Source: Chloranthus sessilifolius (taxonomy: Eukaryota > Streptophyta > Magnoliopsida > Chloranthales > Chloranthaceae). From it: 64,000 nucleotides of DNA. The DNA is taken from NCBI GenBank assembly GCA_021018995.1, contig CM037589.1:13469001-13533000 (forward strand), read 5' to 3'. A model generated the notes under the pieces. It was not told where the DNA came from and did not search any database. It was given only the letters and a program-made list of their open reading frames with translations. The translations under genes and the position numbers were made by a program. Below, piece by piece: positions 44,449-55,185 of the stretch; within the stretch, counting starts at the first letter, position 1, and the number at the start of each line of letters is the position of its first letter.

Positions 44449-47207
44449 GTGTCACGATCCAGAATTCATATCTGATATCGAGGGCCTAGAATTCCGTGTT
44501 ATGACATCGCAAGTTTGTTAAGGCGATAAGCGGACATACACATAATTCTTAAATCGATTTAGCATATGGATCAAGGCATCAAAAGAAAGCATTCAAAGAT
44601 GAATGATAAATAAATTAACAGCAGAAAACATGGATGACATTAAGTAAGTGAAAAATCCTAACCATGCATCTATAATCGAAAGCAAACAGAGGTTTTACGT
44701 AGGATAAAACAGTCCCAACGCAAACCCAAAAGTGGTACTGAAAAATAAAAGTAACTAATAACAAGTCTCCCCTGAAAATAATAAAAACTATAACTAAAGA
44801 ATCTCTCAATACTCAAAGTAGTCCGCCGGATCTATTCCCTCGTCCAGATGGTAGCCGACGTCCTCACTCTCATGAGCTGCATCAGGAACAGCATCATCCC
44901 CATCCTCAGTGATGGAAAAATCAGAGTTCTCACCTGCAACTGTTAGTTTTGGGGAGGGGTGAGTTTACTCAGTCACGTAAACTCAGCAGATTGCACAATC
45001 GATCCACCATAAAATACCCAGGTGATCGTGTGTGCAATTGCTTGAGTTGCGGTACATTTTAAAATAAATCAAACAACTATAAATGATTACAAAAAAAAAT
45101 ATCTAAGATCTCATATCTATCATATCGAAACTGAAAATTTAGCATAAAAAGAAAAGACATAACATAAAATGAAAAGACCTGACATAATATGAAATGAATA
45201 TGATGCATCAAGTTCTGATCTCTTTTTGTGTCTGCTTTGTCGACTTATCCTATGTGACATATCATAAAACTTAATATTGCTCCATACGCCTACACAACGT
45301 ACTTCGCATCTTACTTAATTTACGTATACGACCTGTGCCAGGACTGCTACTCGAGCCTATCACGCGAGGTCCATGTGTAGATAATCACCTAACCTCCATA
45401 TCATAACGTATACCATCATCCAGCCCGATGAGGTTGCATGCTTTTAAATCAGTGTCTCCTTACATTCGGGATATTGTCGTAGCGTATTGTCCTTAAGACC
45501 CGTCTTGGCCGCAGACGTTGGATCTTGCGGTGGCACGCAAGATATGACACGTGTAAAAACTTAATTTGTATTTTACTGGCCTTCACAACGTAATTTATCT
45601 GTATTCGTAGCCTATCTTATCTTACATATCATTCCTTATCGATTGCTTAAAACTTAATTTGAAGTGAGCAACGGTGCGATAAGATTCACAAAATCACGCT
45701 TTCCAATGGATGAGTTCTGTAGTAACCTGGATGTACTTCGTGTGGCAGCCTATACTCTCATAGAGGTGTTGCATCCGTACATGGATGCCTACATTCCAAG
45801 TTCCACGTGACCGTGACGGGAACCCTACCATGACGAAGGCTTAAAAGTCGTGTGACATAGCTTATTTCTTTTTAATTATGCGTATGCCCTATCGTGATTT
45901 TTCTATGTGGTGTATGTCATATGATGAAAGTACTAACTTGGCCAAAAGAAACTATTTCATACACCTTACATACTTGTGAATATAAAATAATAATTAAAAT
46001 TTGAAAATAATAGATATTTCATACAAAAATTTTGGAAAAACCTTCATGGGCCGTTAGATTGCTTAGAGATTGATCGGGCCTATGGTTCTTAAACTTTTCT
46101 AAGTGGTCTGTGTGTCGAGACCTTTTTCTAGTTTTGACCCAAGAGTAGATCAAAGAGACGGGTCAAATAATCCCCTTGGTTATATACAGGTTTATATCCC
46201 TTATCAAATCTTTCAAACTTGCGGGTCTCAAAACACGTCCTCAAAACTTTAGTGGCCATTTTCTGATCCATTAGATTACATTGTGTTACTATTGAGATCA
46301 TTTTGAAGTTGGTCTATGGGCTAGTTGGGCCTTGATTTTAAAAAAATTAAGGGTCAAAGGGAGTTCATAGCGTTATTCCATGTGGCACCTAAGGCTAAAA
46401 TAAGAAGACATGAACTTTGAGTCATCCATCATCTAATCCGAATCATTTGATGGTTAAACAATAAAATTTTACATAAAGTTGATTCTTTTGTCTCGATCCT
46501 GATTCGATCTCTAGCACACTAGATCCTTCAGTCAACCTTTCACAAAATCTAGGAGTCACGTGTACACTTAGTGCACCTACCATATGGCGATCAAATTGAA
46601 CGGACCTAAACCATCAGATACTTAAGAAGAATAATTTTAAGGTGTTAGGTCTTTGGACCTAAATTATTTATCCTTCTAAGGCCTCAGATCAAACGGTCAA
46701 TCTTTACATGATCCATAGTTTCTAAAAGGAGGTTCAATTTCTTGATTTGTGTTTCTATTTCTCGGGTTTTAGACCGTTAGATGTCTCGAGAATTTCAATT
46801 TGTGGAAGCAGTTCATCTTGGCTCTATTTCTTGGGTTGGGCCCACAAGGTTTAACTGAACCTATTTTGTTTGAATCCCATGGTGCTAAGGGGTGGTTGCA
46901 CCACTTTAACTATCTTAGGTAAATTGTCCAATGCACCTAACCATAATGGTTAACACATGCAAGTTATCACTGGTCTTGATGGCGTTTGGTCGGGCCAAAC
47001 CCCGAAATTCAATTTATATCCTATATAAATATATACATATAAATATATACGTGTGTGTACATTCCGCCAATCAGGGACCACCTGATAACTTCACCCTAGT
47101 TTCTCTCTAAACTGCTATGTATTAGAGGTTGGGTCTGTGCTCTCTGCCCTCTTTTTTCTCTCTCTACACACTCCTCTCTTTCTCTCTCTAAGATTCTAGA
47201 TCTTACA
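44449..47207 (-). mobile_element. Non-coding LTR-like element, minus strand (right end uncertain)
   Basis: It begins TGTCACGATCC (which on the minus strand reads as an end in GGATCGTGACA). About 490 bases in, the minus strand shows GTTTACGTGACTGAGTAAAC, then TCACCCCTCCCC and TTGCAGGTGAGAAC. The plus-strand element at 56957-60753 has a similar block at a similar distance from its 3' end (AGCTCACCCC...CAGGTGTAGG, about 60330). The two are probably the same class of long, non-coding LTR or LARD. The right limit (a TTACA near 47203-47207) is a guess. Fossil. Confidence 0.5.
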
Positions 47208-47960
47208 GGATACTGGATTGAATTTCGACAGTGAGAAATCCAATGTTATTTCTCCCACGGATTCAATTTATGATAGAAAAAATAATAATAATAAGTAGAA
47301 TTTGGAAACAATGTATCTGAACCAGTAAATTCATACAAAGCAGCAAGCACGTTTTACAAGCAACAGATTATATTTAAGAGGATATTTTGATAAATAAATA
47401 AATAAATAAAATAAAATAAAAATTAAAAAAAAACATCTCACTAATCTAATGAATTGTGAACTATTAGTCATATGGCAGACGTGTAGGCCACGTAGGAGAA
47501 GAGTTTAAAAGGGACTTCGGTTTCCTTAATCAGCACCAACCCAAATTCCTATTCTAAGCATAGACATTTATATATTTCAGTGAAATTTTACATCTACGTC
47601 TATCTATTTATTCAAACTTGCAACCTGTGGAAGAGAACTTGAGAGGTGGGTCTGTCTCATTCTGTTCTCTCTCTCTCTCTAAACACTCCTACAACAAGCC
47701 ATATATATATATATATATATATACTTATATGTTTTGCTTTGCAGGTGATCCTAGAGGAGGAGGAACAGTTGGTAAGTTGCTCTCTGTTTTGTATTCTCTC
47801 TCTCTCTCTCTCTCTAAATAGTCTTCTCTCTAGATTTTCAGTCATAGGAACCTCATAGGTAGGGTCTTCTCTCTTCTCTCTAAAATTGCTGTTGGATTCC
47901 CTGTTGCAGGGTCGTAGGTCCAATGCAGAGAAAGCAATCACATGTAATTATAAAATCATT

Positions 47961-47962
<2 letters not shown>
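47208..47962. other. Non-coding stretch with CT-rich runs
   Basis: CT runs lie near 47150-47195, 47667 and 47797, and a short TA run at 47701-47722. No supported gene. Confidence 0.4.

Positions 47963-48020
<58 letters not shown>
47963..48020. repeat. (TA)n microsatellite
   Basis: About 29 TA units. Confidence 0.95.
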
Positions 48021-48022
<2 letters not shown>

Positions 48023-48231
48023 TGTATTGAATAGTATATAAAATAGATTTATATGCTCTCGGGGACTCATGGGGAAGAAAGAAGATGAAAGAAATTTGGA
48101 TTTGGTGGAAACTTAGATATACCTATATAAGTATACGTATATGTCCACCTATATACATATAGTGTTTACTTTTAGATTTAGAGCACCCATTTATTATAAA
48201 TGGATATTTATTTATGTATTTGTCTTCCATC

Positions 48232-49247
48232 CATAGTGACAAATTTCGTTTTCGGTAATTTTTCGGTGGGGGGTTCTTTCGGTACATTTCGGATTAATTT
48301 CGATACATTTCAGATAAATTTCGGGAAAGTTTCGGGGCTTAAAAATATATAAAAAATATTTTTAATATTTTTTTAAAAAATAGCAGTTGATCCAAGTGGC
48401 CAAGCACTAACGCTAAGCTCAACCATAGAAGTATAGAAGACAAATTGACAAAGGGTACCGTTATACTCACCCCAAAAGGCTGCTTTTTCACCCCATCTCC
48501 TCCCCTGGCATGCATTGACTGCCTTTCAATCAGATGGCGGAGGTCATTTTTTGTCCCCATCTTTTGCACAATAGATCTATGGATCGTGAGCATACTATCA
48601 GACGGACGGTTTTTCATTACACATGGCACACATCTCAAAAAGTGATGCTAAAATTATGTTTGAGCGTGATGGGGGTCATATGATTTTAGGGTCACTTTTT
48701 GAGATATGTGTCATGTGTAATACAAAACCGACCGTCTGATGGTACCCCCACGATCTATAGATCCATTGTGTAGAAGATGGGATGAAAAACGACCTTCAAC
48801 ATCTTATTCAAGGACGGTCAAAACATGTCGGCCGAAGAAGGTGGGGTGAGAAGCAGCCTAGAGGGGTGAGTATTATGGTACCCACAAACTCAACTTACAT
48901 TTAGTCCCATACCGGTGGCTAGAGAAAACTCTTCCTTCTAGCCACCTATATAATAAGTTCCAACGTTGGTAACTTTAACAAGCAAGCTATTATGCCTTCT
49001 TGTGAGCGAGAGCCAACTAGTCTTTCGCCTAAAATGCAGGAAAAAAAAAGTAAAAAAAAAAAAAAGAAATAAATCATAAATTTTGAAATTTCTAAAAAGA
49101 ATAAGAAATATATCGAAATTTTTGAAATTTCGATGAAAAATACCGAAATTTCTTTGAATTTTTCGTTTGAACGAATTTTCTCCGAAACTTTCGGTGGACC
49201 CCCATTTCGGTGAATTTTACGAAATTTCGCCGAAATTTGGCACTATG
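48232..49247. mobile_element. hAT-type MITE, family C (1016 bp with insert)
   Basis: Terminal inverted repeats are CATAGTGACAAATTTCG and CATAGTGCCAAATTTCG (right end inverted), with one mismatch in 17. A perfect 8-bp target duplication CTTCCATC flanks it (48224-48231, 49248-49255), diagnostic of hAT. Both arms are rich in TTTCGG and CGAAATTTC words. A foldback element is nested inside at 48453-48883. Confidence 0.9.
48453..48883. mobile_element. Foldback MITE nested in the hAT element
   Basis: The arms are GGGTACCGTTATACTCACCC and GGGTACCATAATACTCACCC (right end inverted), continuing with GGCTGCTT and CACCCCA. A 5-bp direct repeat ACAAA flanks it (48448-48452, 48884-48888). The interior carries the GATGGCGGAGGTCATTTTT and CACAATAGATCTATGGATCG words of the family also seen at 33472, 56886 and 60968. 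Without it the hAT element would be about 580 bp. Confidence 0.85.
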
Positions 49248-49255
49248 CTTCCATC

Positions 49256-50370
49256 TCCTTCTTCATAGTTTAACCACCGGAGCAATTATAAAACTTCAAA
49301 TTTTCTTTTATTTTATTATTATTATTATTTTTTTTATTTTAAAAATTTTAAATTAAATATTTTACGATGGATCGAGGGGCACCCACCTATTGGAGCGTGC
49401 ACGTCGTTTTTCGGTTGATTCGGCGATGCGGCAGCCCACGCGTCGGTTCGACGATGTGGTTTCGGTGGTGGGTTGGTGGGGTGCTAGGTTGGTCGGATGC
49501 GAGAGGAAGAAGATGATTGTGATATTGGTGGTGTCGCGAGAATAGGCACGCTCGAGCGTAATCCCAAAGGAAGAGCTTCGAAGGAGGAGGCAAATAATGC
49601 CTTGATGTTGATGGAAAGACAGATGGATGGCTGTTGTTTTGGTGGTAGCAGTGAAGAGGAAAAAGTTCAATAGTCGGGACTCTTGCAGGATTTGCTTAAA
49701 TAAGAGGTAACCAGGGAAGGGCCCGGTTACCTCTTATTTACAGGCTGGTGTTTGCTATAAGTGGGAATATGCTAAATAGTCAAGTTGGCACGATTATAAA
49801 AGAAAAAATATTGGTATATACTTGATACACACATATTTACAAATATAGAATAGAGGGGTTGCCTTAGGCTATAGACTCAGTGAGATTTGGTGCCAACTAA
49901 GGAGGTTGAAACCTTAAAAGAAACTTTCTTTCTATAGGGGTGTGGGCTGGGAAGTGTGTGGAGCATGCACGCGGAGTTTAATACTATACTACATCTCACA
50001 CCATCAAATGACCCTCTCAAGATTCAGGTCATAACAACTAGGATCTAAATATGTTGGGTGGGAAAAGATTAGGACAAAAAACAAGTTCATTTGAGTCCAA
50101 ACTGAAGCCATTTAAAATTAATTATTACTTGTAAATTTAATACAACACTAATTTTGGATGCCCTTTGACTACTTTGAATTAGAATTCTTCATCGTTCCAC
50201 CGTTCCACTGTATCTTCTACACTATAGATTTTGAGAACTAGGTGTCAATTTACAGGAACACATGGTTGGTTGTACATGCAAAAAGTAACCTGGGTATTAG
50301 CTTGATCAGAGTGCCTTAATTAGCTTGATCAGATGCCCTCGATCGTTAAGAATCTGCTTTATTTTTGTAA
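49256..50370. other. Non-coding stretch with a short perfect hairpin
   Basis: A GC-richer patch at 49370-49610 has open frames on the minus strand but no recognisable protein. A perfect 16-bp inverted repeat TAAATAAGAGGTAACC with a 12-base loop lies at 49697-49740. The rest shows nothing. Confidence 0.45.
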
Positions 50371-50378
50371 AAGTAATT

Positions 50379-50562
50379 AGGAAAATTGCAAATGGCAGGT
50401 AGGATTTATGTAGGCAAAGTGCAAGCGGCTGACATGGAGACATGATTGTCCCCCCACCTGCATTCCTTGGGCCCCAATGTTCTCAAGAGCCAATTGCGTC
50501 GTGCCATGTCAGCCACCTGCACTTTGCCGGCACAAAAACATGCCTGCCATATAACACTGTCC
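50379..50562 (+). mobile_element. hAT-type MITE, family B, copy 1 (184 bp)
   Basis: It begins AGGAAAATTGCAAATGGCAGG and ends CCTGCCATATAACACTGTCC. The ends and about 45 bp of subterminal sequence pair (GGCAAAGTGCAAGCGGCTGACATGG). A perfect 8-bp target duplication AAGTAATT (50371-50378, 50563-50570) marks hAT. A second copy in the other direction is at 51882-52056. Confidence 0.9.
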
Positions 50563-50582
50563 AAGTAATTCAGGCATTCTAC

Positions 50583-50699
50583 TGAATGATAGTTCCACAT
50601 CGCCTGTGGGCTGGAAGCCTTTGGGCTATATATAACCTAGGCAATTCTCACCTTACAAGCCGATTTTGTAAGGTTGATTTAGGCCGATAAAATTCTACA
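50583..50699 (+). mobile_element. Solo LTR of a TRIM (117 bp)
   Basis: TGAATGATAGTTCCACATCG through TCTACA, with a perfect 5-bp direct repeat TCTAC (50578-50582, 50700-50704). It matches the LTRs of the TRIM at 42754 (CACATCGCCTGTGGG, TTGGGCTATATATAACC, ACAAGCCG). Fossil. Confidence 0.85.
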
Positions 50700-50953
50700 T
50701 CTACTAGTTTAAGAATCAAAGCCTCTGTCTATCTCATCCCATTAAGGAGGGAATGTGGCAGACAAAGTAATCAGAAATTTAGCATCATGATCTCCCTGGA
50801 ATACCACACAACAAACTTTGAAGTTACCAAACAAGCAAATCTTATTTGAAGTTTTGAACAATATTAAAAATAAAAATCACACAAATACAGAATCAAATCT
50901 CTCAAGAACAACAAACATGAAACCACTTGTACAGTACGTGTGCCACGTGGCTA

Positions 50954-51429
50954 TCATGGGCTAGGAGTATGAGGGGGTGGAAAGATGGAGGGAAGATCTG
51001 GGATTTTTGGGAGAGAAGGAATCTGTGGCAATGTGGGCTTTGGTAGAGTAGACACCTCTGGCAGAGGTGGCGCTGTGAGCTTAGGCAGAGTGGGCACTTC
51101 TGGCAATAGTGGTGCTGTGAGCTTAGGCAAAGTGGGCACTTCAGACAAAGGTGGCAAAGTTGGCAGTTCAGGCAAAGGTGGCAATATCACCTTAGGCAGT
51201 GTGGGCACTTCAGGTAAAGGTGGCAAGGTGGGCTTAGGCAGAGCTGGTACCTCAGGGAAAGGTGGCAATTTTGGCTTAGGAAGAGCTGGCACTTCAGGCA
51301 AAGTGAGCTTAGGCAGTGTTGGGAGGGTTGGTGTGTCTAACAAGTGGCGAGCCCCAAGGCACAGGTCTTGTGGTTCATGGACATAAGAACGATGAGAGTA
51401 GAAATGAAGAAACAAATTTTAGAAGCCAT
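50954..51429 (-). pseudogene. PELPK-type proline-rich protein, copy 3, frameshifted
   Basis: The array is shorter (about eight units) but clearly PELPK: PTLPKLTLPEVPALPKPKLP through KIPDLPSIFPPPH. The expected start ATG at 51429 opens MASKICFFISTLIVLMSMN. Compared with copies 1 and 2, two extra bases (CA in AACCACAAGAC, about 51372) then shift the frame just before CLGARHLLD, so the signal peptide is no longer joined to the repeats. The repeat frame itself is open, starting only from a non-ATG codon. This is probably a recent pseudogene, unless an unseen start or exon is used. Promoter and 3' flanks match the other copies. Confidence 0.8.
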
Positions 51430-51510
51430 ATATGGTAGTATGAGAACAAGTTCTTATGTGGTGTTAATTAATGGTAAAGATGAGTGATGGAGGAGTAAAA
51501 AAGGTTGAGT

Positions 51511-51518
51511 ATTTATAA
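51511..51518 (-). promoter_or_regulatory. TATA-like box of PELPK copy 3
   Basis: TTATAAAT on the minus strand, about 82 bases upstream of the old ATG, in the position of the boxes in copies 1 and 2. Confidence 0.55.
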
Positions 51519-51608
51519 GGGGAGGTTGTTGGAGCGGTTTAGACTTTAGATGTTAAAATAAATGAGTTAGGTGGTGGTTTTTGGCCAGTGGTTGTGGATT
51601 TAGGGATT

Positions 51609-51668
51609 GGGGTGGTGTTAGTTCACCTTAGAACCCATCTTATATTGCAAATGTCAAAAGAGAAACCA
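51609..51668 (-). promoter_or_regulatory. Conserved upstream block of PELPK copy 3
   Basis: GTTAGTTCACCTTAGAACCC, CATCTTATAT and AATGTCAAAAGAGAAACC match the blocks of copies 1 and 2, including the TTGAC core on the gene strand. Confidence 0.55.
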
Positions 51669-51881
51669 GGTTGGGAAATTGGGTGAAGAAATGTGTAACA
51701 TTTTTTACTATTTTATTGATGTCGTTGAATCCACGTGGATTGTCGCGAAGAGTGCTGCAACGTTACTGGCTGTAAGCGCTGTGGGGCCCAAGCAATGCAG
51801 CCACTCACATCGCATTAAAAATTCGGTCCCATTAAGTTGGCTGCAAAATTGTCTACCATTAAAAAATTTTCGTTTTAAATA

Positions 51882-52056
51882 TAGACAGTGTTATATGGCA
51901 CGCAGGTTTTGTACATGCAAAGTGTAGACGGCTGATGTGTCACGACACAATTGGCTGCAAGTGCAGTAGGGCCCAAGCAATGTAGGTTGGGACAGCTAGT
52001 CACGTCTCACCACGTCAACCGCCTGCACAAAACCTGCCGGCCGTTTGCAATTTTCC
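51882..52056 (-). mobile_element. hAT-type MITE, family B, copy 2 (175 bp, inverted)
   Basis: It begins TAGACAGTGTTATATGGCA and ends CCGTTTGCAATTTTCC, the reverse of copy 1. A perfect 8-bp target duplication TTTAAATA flanks it (51874-51881, 52057-52064). Copies 1 and 2 flank PELPK copy 3 in opposite directions. A partial relative of the inner part is at about 51740-51860. Confidence 0.9.
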
Positions 52057-52064
52057 TTTAAATA

Positions 52065-52430
52065 TCGGCCATATCCGATACATATTGGCTATATCCTATA
52101 CATATCGGCGGATATGTATCGGTTTGGGCCCCATCTGATACAGATACACTCTCCGATATCATATGGAGTTAAATATAATATCATATCAAACAAGTTAAAT
52201 ATCGGACCATATAGGCTACTATGTATTGGATATAACTCGGATAAAATATCAAAATTGCCTTTTTTATAAATTTTTAATATTATATTTTTATTATTTAAAA
52301 AATAGAAAAGGTGCTTAAATATCGGCTGGTTTGGTCCATATGTATTTGATGTACGGATACATATTGGCCAGGTACCCAGCTGATATGCCCATATGTATGA
52401 GAAATTAAATATCTGATTACGTACAAGGTA
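52065..52430. repeat. ATATCGG-rich repeat, possible hAT MITE remnant
   Basis: Many ATATCGGC and GATACATATTGG words in both directions resemble the bodies of the family A MITEs and the tandem array at 39885. No clean ends. Confidence 0.5.
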
Positions 52431-53259
52431 ATGGATGTGAGCACAGCTGTTGGTACTTGGGTGAATCTCAAACCGCCAACCTTAGAAAATGTTCTGATAT
52501 TTTTACGGCTATTGAGAGTGCAAAGGATTTCATTCAAAAGGAATCCTTATCAGCGAGCAAGGTGCTCAACCGAAAACAGGAAGCAAAGCCGAATTGTTGT
52601 TGTTGTTTTTTTATTTGTTTTAATAAAAGAAAAAATTAACTTTCTCACGGTCGCAGGTTCGGTCCTTGCTTACCTATTAAAAAAAAACACGGCAGCTGTT
52701 GATGCAAAAGTTAAAAGGGAAAATTAGAACGAATGGGTCACTTGAAAAATACTCCACTTCAAAAAGTTTTAGAGAAACGAGCTTTTGAGTTTTTCGACCT
52801 AAAACATTACTCTTTTTCCGCTTGGTGCTGCTGCTCCACTCTTTCCTTATATTACCGGGGAATAATGTCTCTTGACTGACATTTAAACACTCGTAGTGGT
52901 GTTTAAATGATCTAACACCATTAATTTAATAACTTTTATTTCATACTATTGAAGTGTTTTATCATTATGACACGTGGGGGACATTTTGATCAATCTAAAT
53001 TGTCCTCCTGACAATCCCATTGGCCTAAAAAAGCACCCATATAAGTCAATATGAACCATCTGGTTGATGACATCGATATCATCCATTCAAACTAAAAGCA
53101 ATAGTTGGTATTTTAGTCATCAGATCGAATGATTCGAATCGCTCCAAAAGCTTAGTTTTTGGACCCATTGCTCTTTGTTATTATTATAATAATAATAATA
53201 AAAGACCTAGAAGGCTAGAAACATAAACAAACCTCAACAAGAACACTAAACAGTCACTA
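52431..53259. other. Non-coding stretch
   Basis: No gene or repeat boundary recognised. A short (TAA)n run lies near 53178-53202. Confidence 0.45.
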
Positions 53260-53560
53260 TAAGTGTAGTGCCTCAAGGACAAGGGTGCTCAACCATAACG
53301 TTATTATAAAAATCTACTAGACCTAGCTATCATGCCACATGGCTAACATGCATGAGAAACAACGATTGCCAACGTACGCATTGGTGGCGATGTCATGAGC
53401 TTAGGCAGTGGTGGCGATGTTAACAGGTTTCGATGTGCCGGGGTGGATGGTTGGAACAGTTTCTTGATGGTGGCCAAGGAGTGGTCAATGTTGGTTGAGA
53501 TGTGAATCAATGAGAATTGGAGGGGGTAATGGATGGGTAGGACTGGATATCCTCAACAAA
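53260..53560 (-). pseudogene. PELPK remnant, copy 4
   Basis: CATGCCACATGGCTAACATGC (about 53331) matches the 3' flank block of copies 1 and 3 (GCCACATGGCTATCATGGGC). It is followed by two decayed repeat units (GTGGCGATGTCATGAGCTTAGGCAGTGG, about 53386-53416), which are antisense PELPK units. The rest of the array, signal peptide and promoter are gone. Confidence 0.6.
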
Positions 53561-53880
53561 TCTGTCCTAAGCTTATAATTTTCAGAGATAAGAGCCACAA
53601 AAGCCTTTTCTCTGGATAAAAGAAACCGATGTCTATGCCTATGTCTTCTCTTTTGGGTACAAGATCGCTACCAAGTGAGTTACCTCTCTTTCCTTTCACA
53701 TTATTTCTAGTTGGACACCAACTATTGCTATTAGCAGACCAATAAATTAAGTACACATCACTCCAAGTTTTGTTCTATTTTTTGGGGTATATTAAAAGAA
53801 AAAAGTGGGGTGCGTGGATAATCCCTCTTTGATAAAATGGAATAAAAATGAAGGAATGAAAAGTTGAGACTCTTCGAACT

Positions 53881-54321
53881 AGAGCTATCAACAGGCCGGG
53901 TTTGGGCCGGGCCTCCCCAAAATCTAAGTTTCTTGTAAATTATTTTTGTTATTATAACAAAAGAATTTAAATTAGAGAAAAAAAAAATCTTAAGACCTCG
54001 TTATAAATAATCAAATTACTAGAATATCCTTACAACTATGTGCTTAACAAATCTAATAGTCATATTGAGTGCTATTTTGTTAATATGATTTTAAATAATA
54101 CAATATATTTTATATATATAACTAAAAGTGATGTATAGCCAGGTAGGGGTTACGGGCTTTAACTTGTTTAGCCCTTACCCGGCCCGACGGTTAGTTTACT
54201 TTTGGTTTTGAGGCCCTAGTCCAGTCATGCTCTCTTACCTCATTTTTAAGCCTTAAGCGTACAATTTTAGGGCTGGGCCAAGCGGGCTGATGGGCCAGTC
54301 CGTCCATATTGACAGGCTTAA
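53881..54321. mobile_element. hAT-like MITE with GGGCCGGGC ends
   Basis: The left end TAGAGCTATCAACAGGCCGGG and inverted right end TAAGCCTGTCAATATGGACGG resemble plant hAT ends (GGGCTGTCAA type). Flanking blocks CTTCGAAC and ATTGGAAC match at 6 of 8 places. The interior is AT-rich and non-coding. Confidence 0.5.
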
Positions 54322-54915
54322 TTGGAACCTCTACGATGACATTTCAATCCTAGCTTACCTGAAAATCAGAACCATTAATAAAAGCACTACAACCTATAGC
54401 TATTGCCTACTAAAGACCTATTCTCCTATAGTGAATAAAGTCACCTTTTTTCTTAGCTCATTCACCTAATTGGGTACAGTGAATCAGTTTGTGGTTCTAT
54501 TTGATCCAACGTGAGAAATTAATTAACTAACTGATTAATGCTAACTACTTTGTTTAAACAAATTTTAAAAGCATAAAATGAGAAATTAAAACTTACTCAT
54601 GACAAAAATAAGTTTAATAACAATTTAAGTGTTTTGTATATATTTTATTAATGAGTACAAATTTATATTACAAAATTAATAAATATTTTAAAAACTCATC
54701 CTACTCCTAATAAATAAGGTTTTCATAATAGTAGCAAAATGTGAATTTTTTTTCTCTTTTTTTTTTTCCCTCAACCTCTATTTTCATGCTTGACAAATTA
54801 ACACCAAAGTAATGGCTCCTAATGAAATGCGCCATGTATATAGAATTATTACCCAGCTGGGCTGATAAAACTCTACAAGAAAAGGGGAAGATTGAGTGGG
54901 GAGGAAGGAAAAGTG
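54322..54915. other. Non-coding AT-rich stretch
   Basis: No feature recognised. Confidence 0.5.
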
Positions 54916-54923
54916 ATGTAGAC

Positions 54924-55177
54924 CACGGTATTAAAATCGGTATATGTCTTGGGTAACGGTTTATCCGGGGCCAATACATATCGATCGATTTTGTAAAAAT
55001 AAAAAAATAAAATTAAAATATCTCGGTTGAAATCGAGACGTATCGACCGATACCCGATACGAATCGGCGATACCAATATGAGATACCGATATGTATCGGA
55101 CCGATACATATCGGTTTGGCTGAAAACCAATATGTATCGTTGATACATATCACTATCGGCCGATTTTTGATACCTTG
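54924..55177. mobile_element. hAT-type MITE, family A, second copy (254 bp)
   Basis: The ends are CACGGTATTAAAA and CAAGGTATCAAAA (right end inverted). A perfect 8-bp target duplication ATGTAGAC flanks it (54916-54923, 55178-55185). The body carries the same ATACGTATCGG and CTCGGTT words as the copy at 18593-18851. Confidence 0.9.
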
Positions 55178-55185
55178 ATGTAGAC

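Noticed and set aside
47745-47774. Micro-exon-like stretch between TTTGCAG and GTAAGT
   Set aside because: Good splice-like words, but no flanking exons or recognisable protein. CT and TA runs around it make chance likely.
49362-49670. 102-residue Thr/His-rich minus-strand frame
   Set aside because: Low-complexity composition in a GC-richer patch, with no family or conserved motif.
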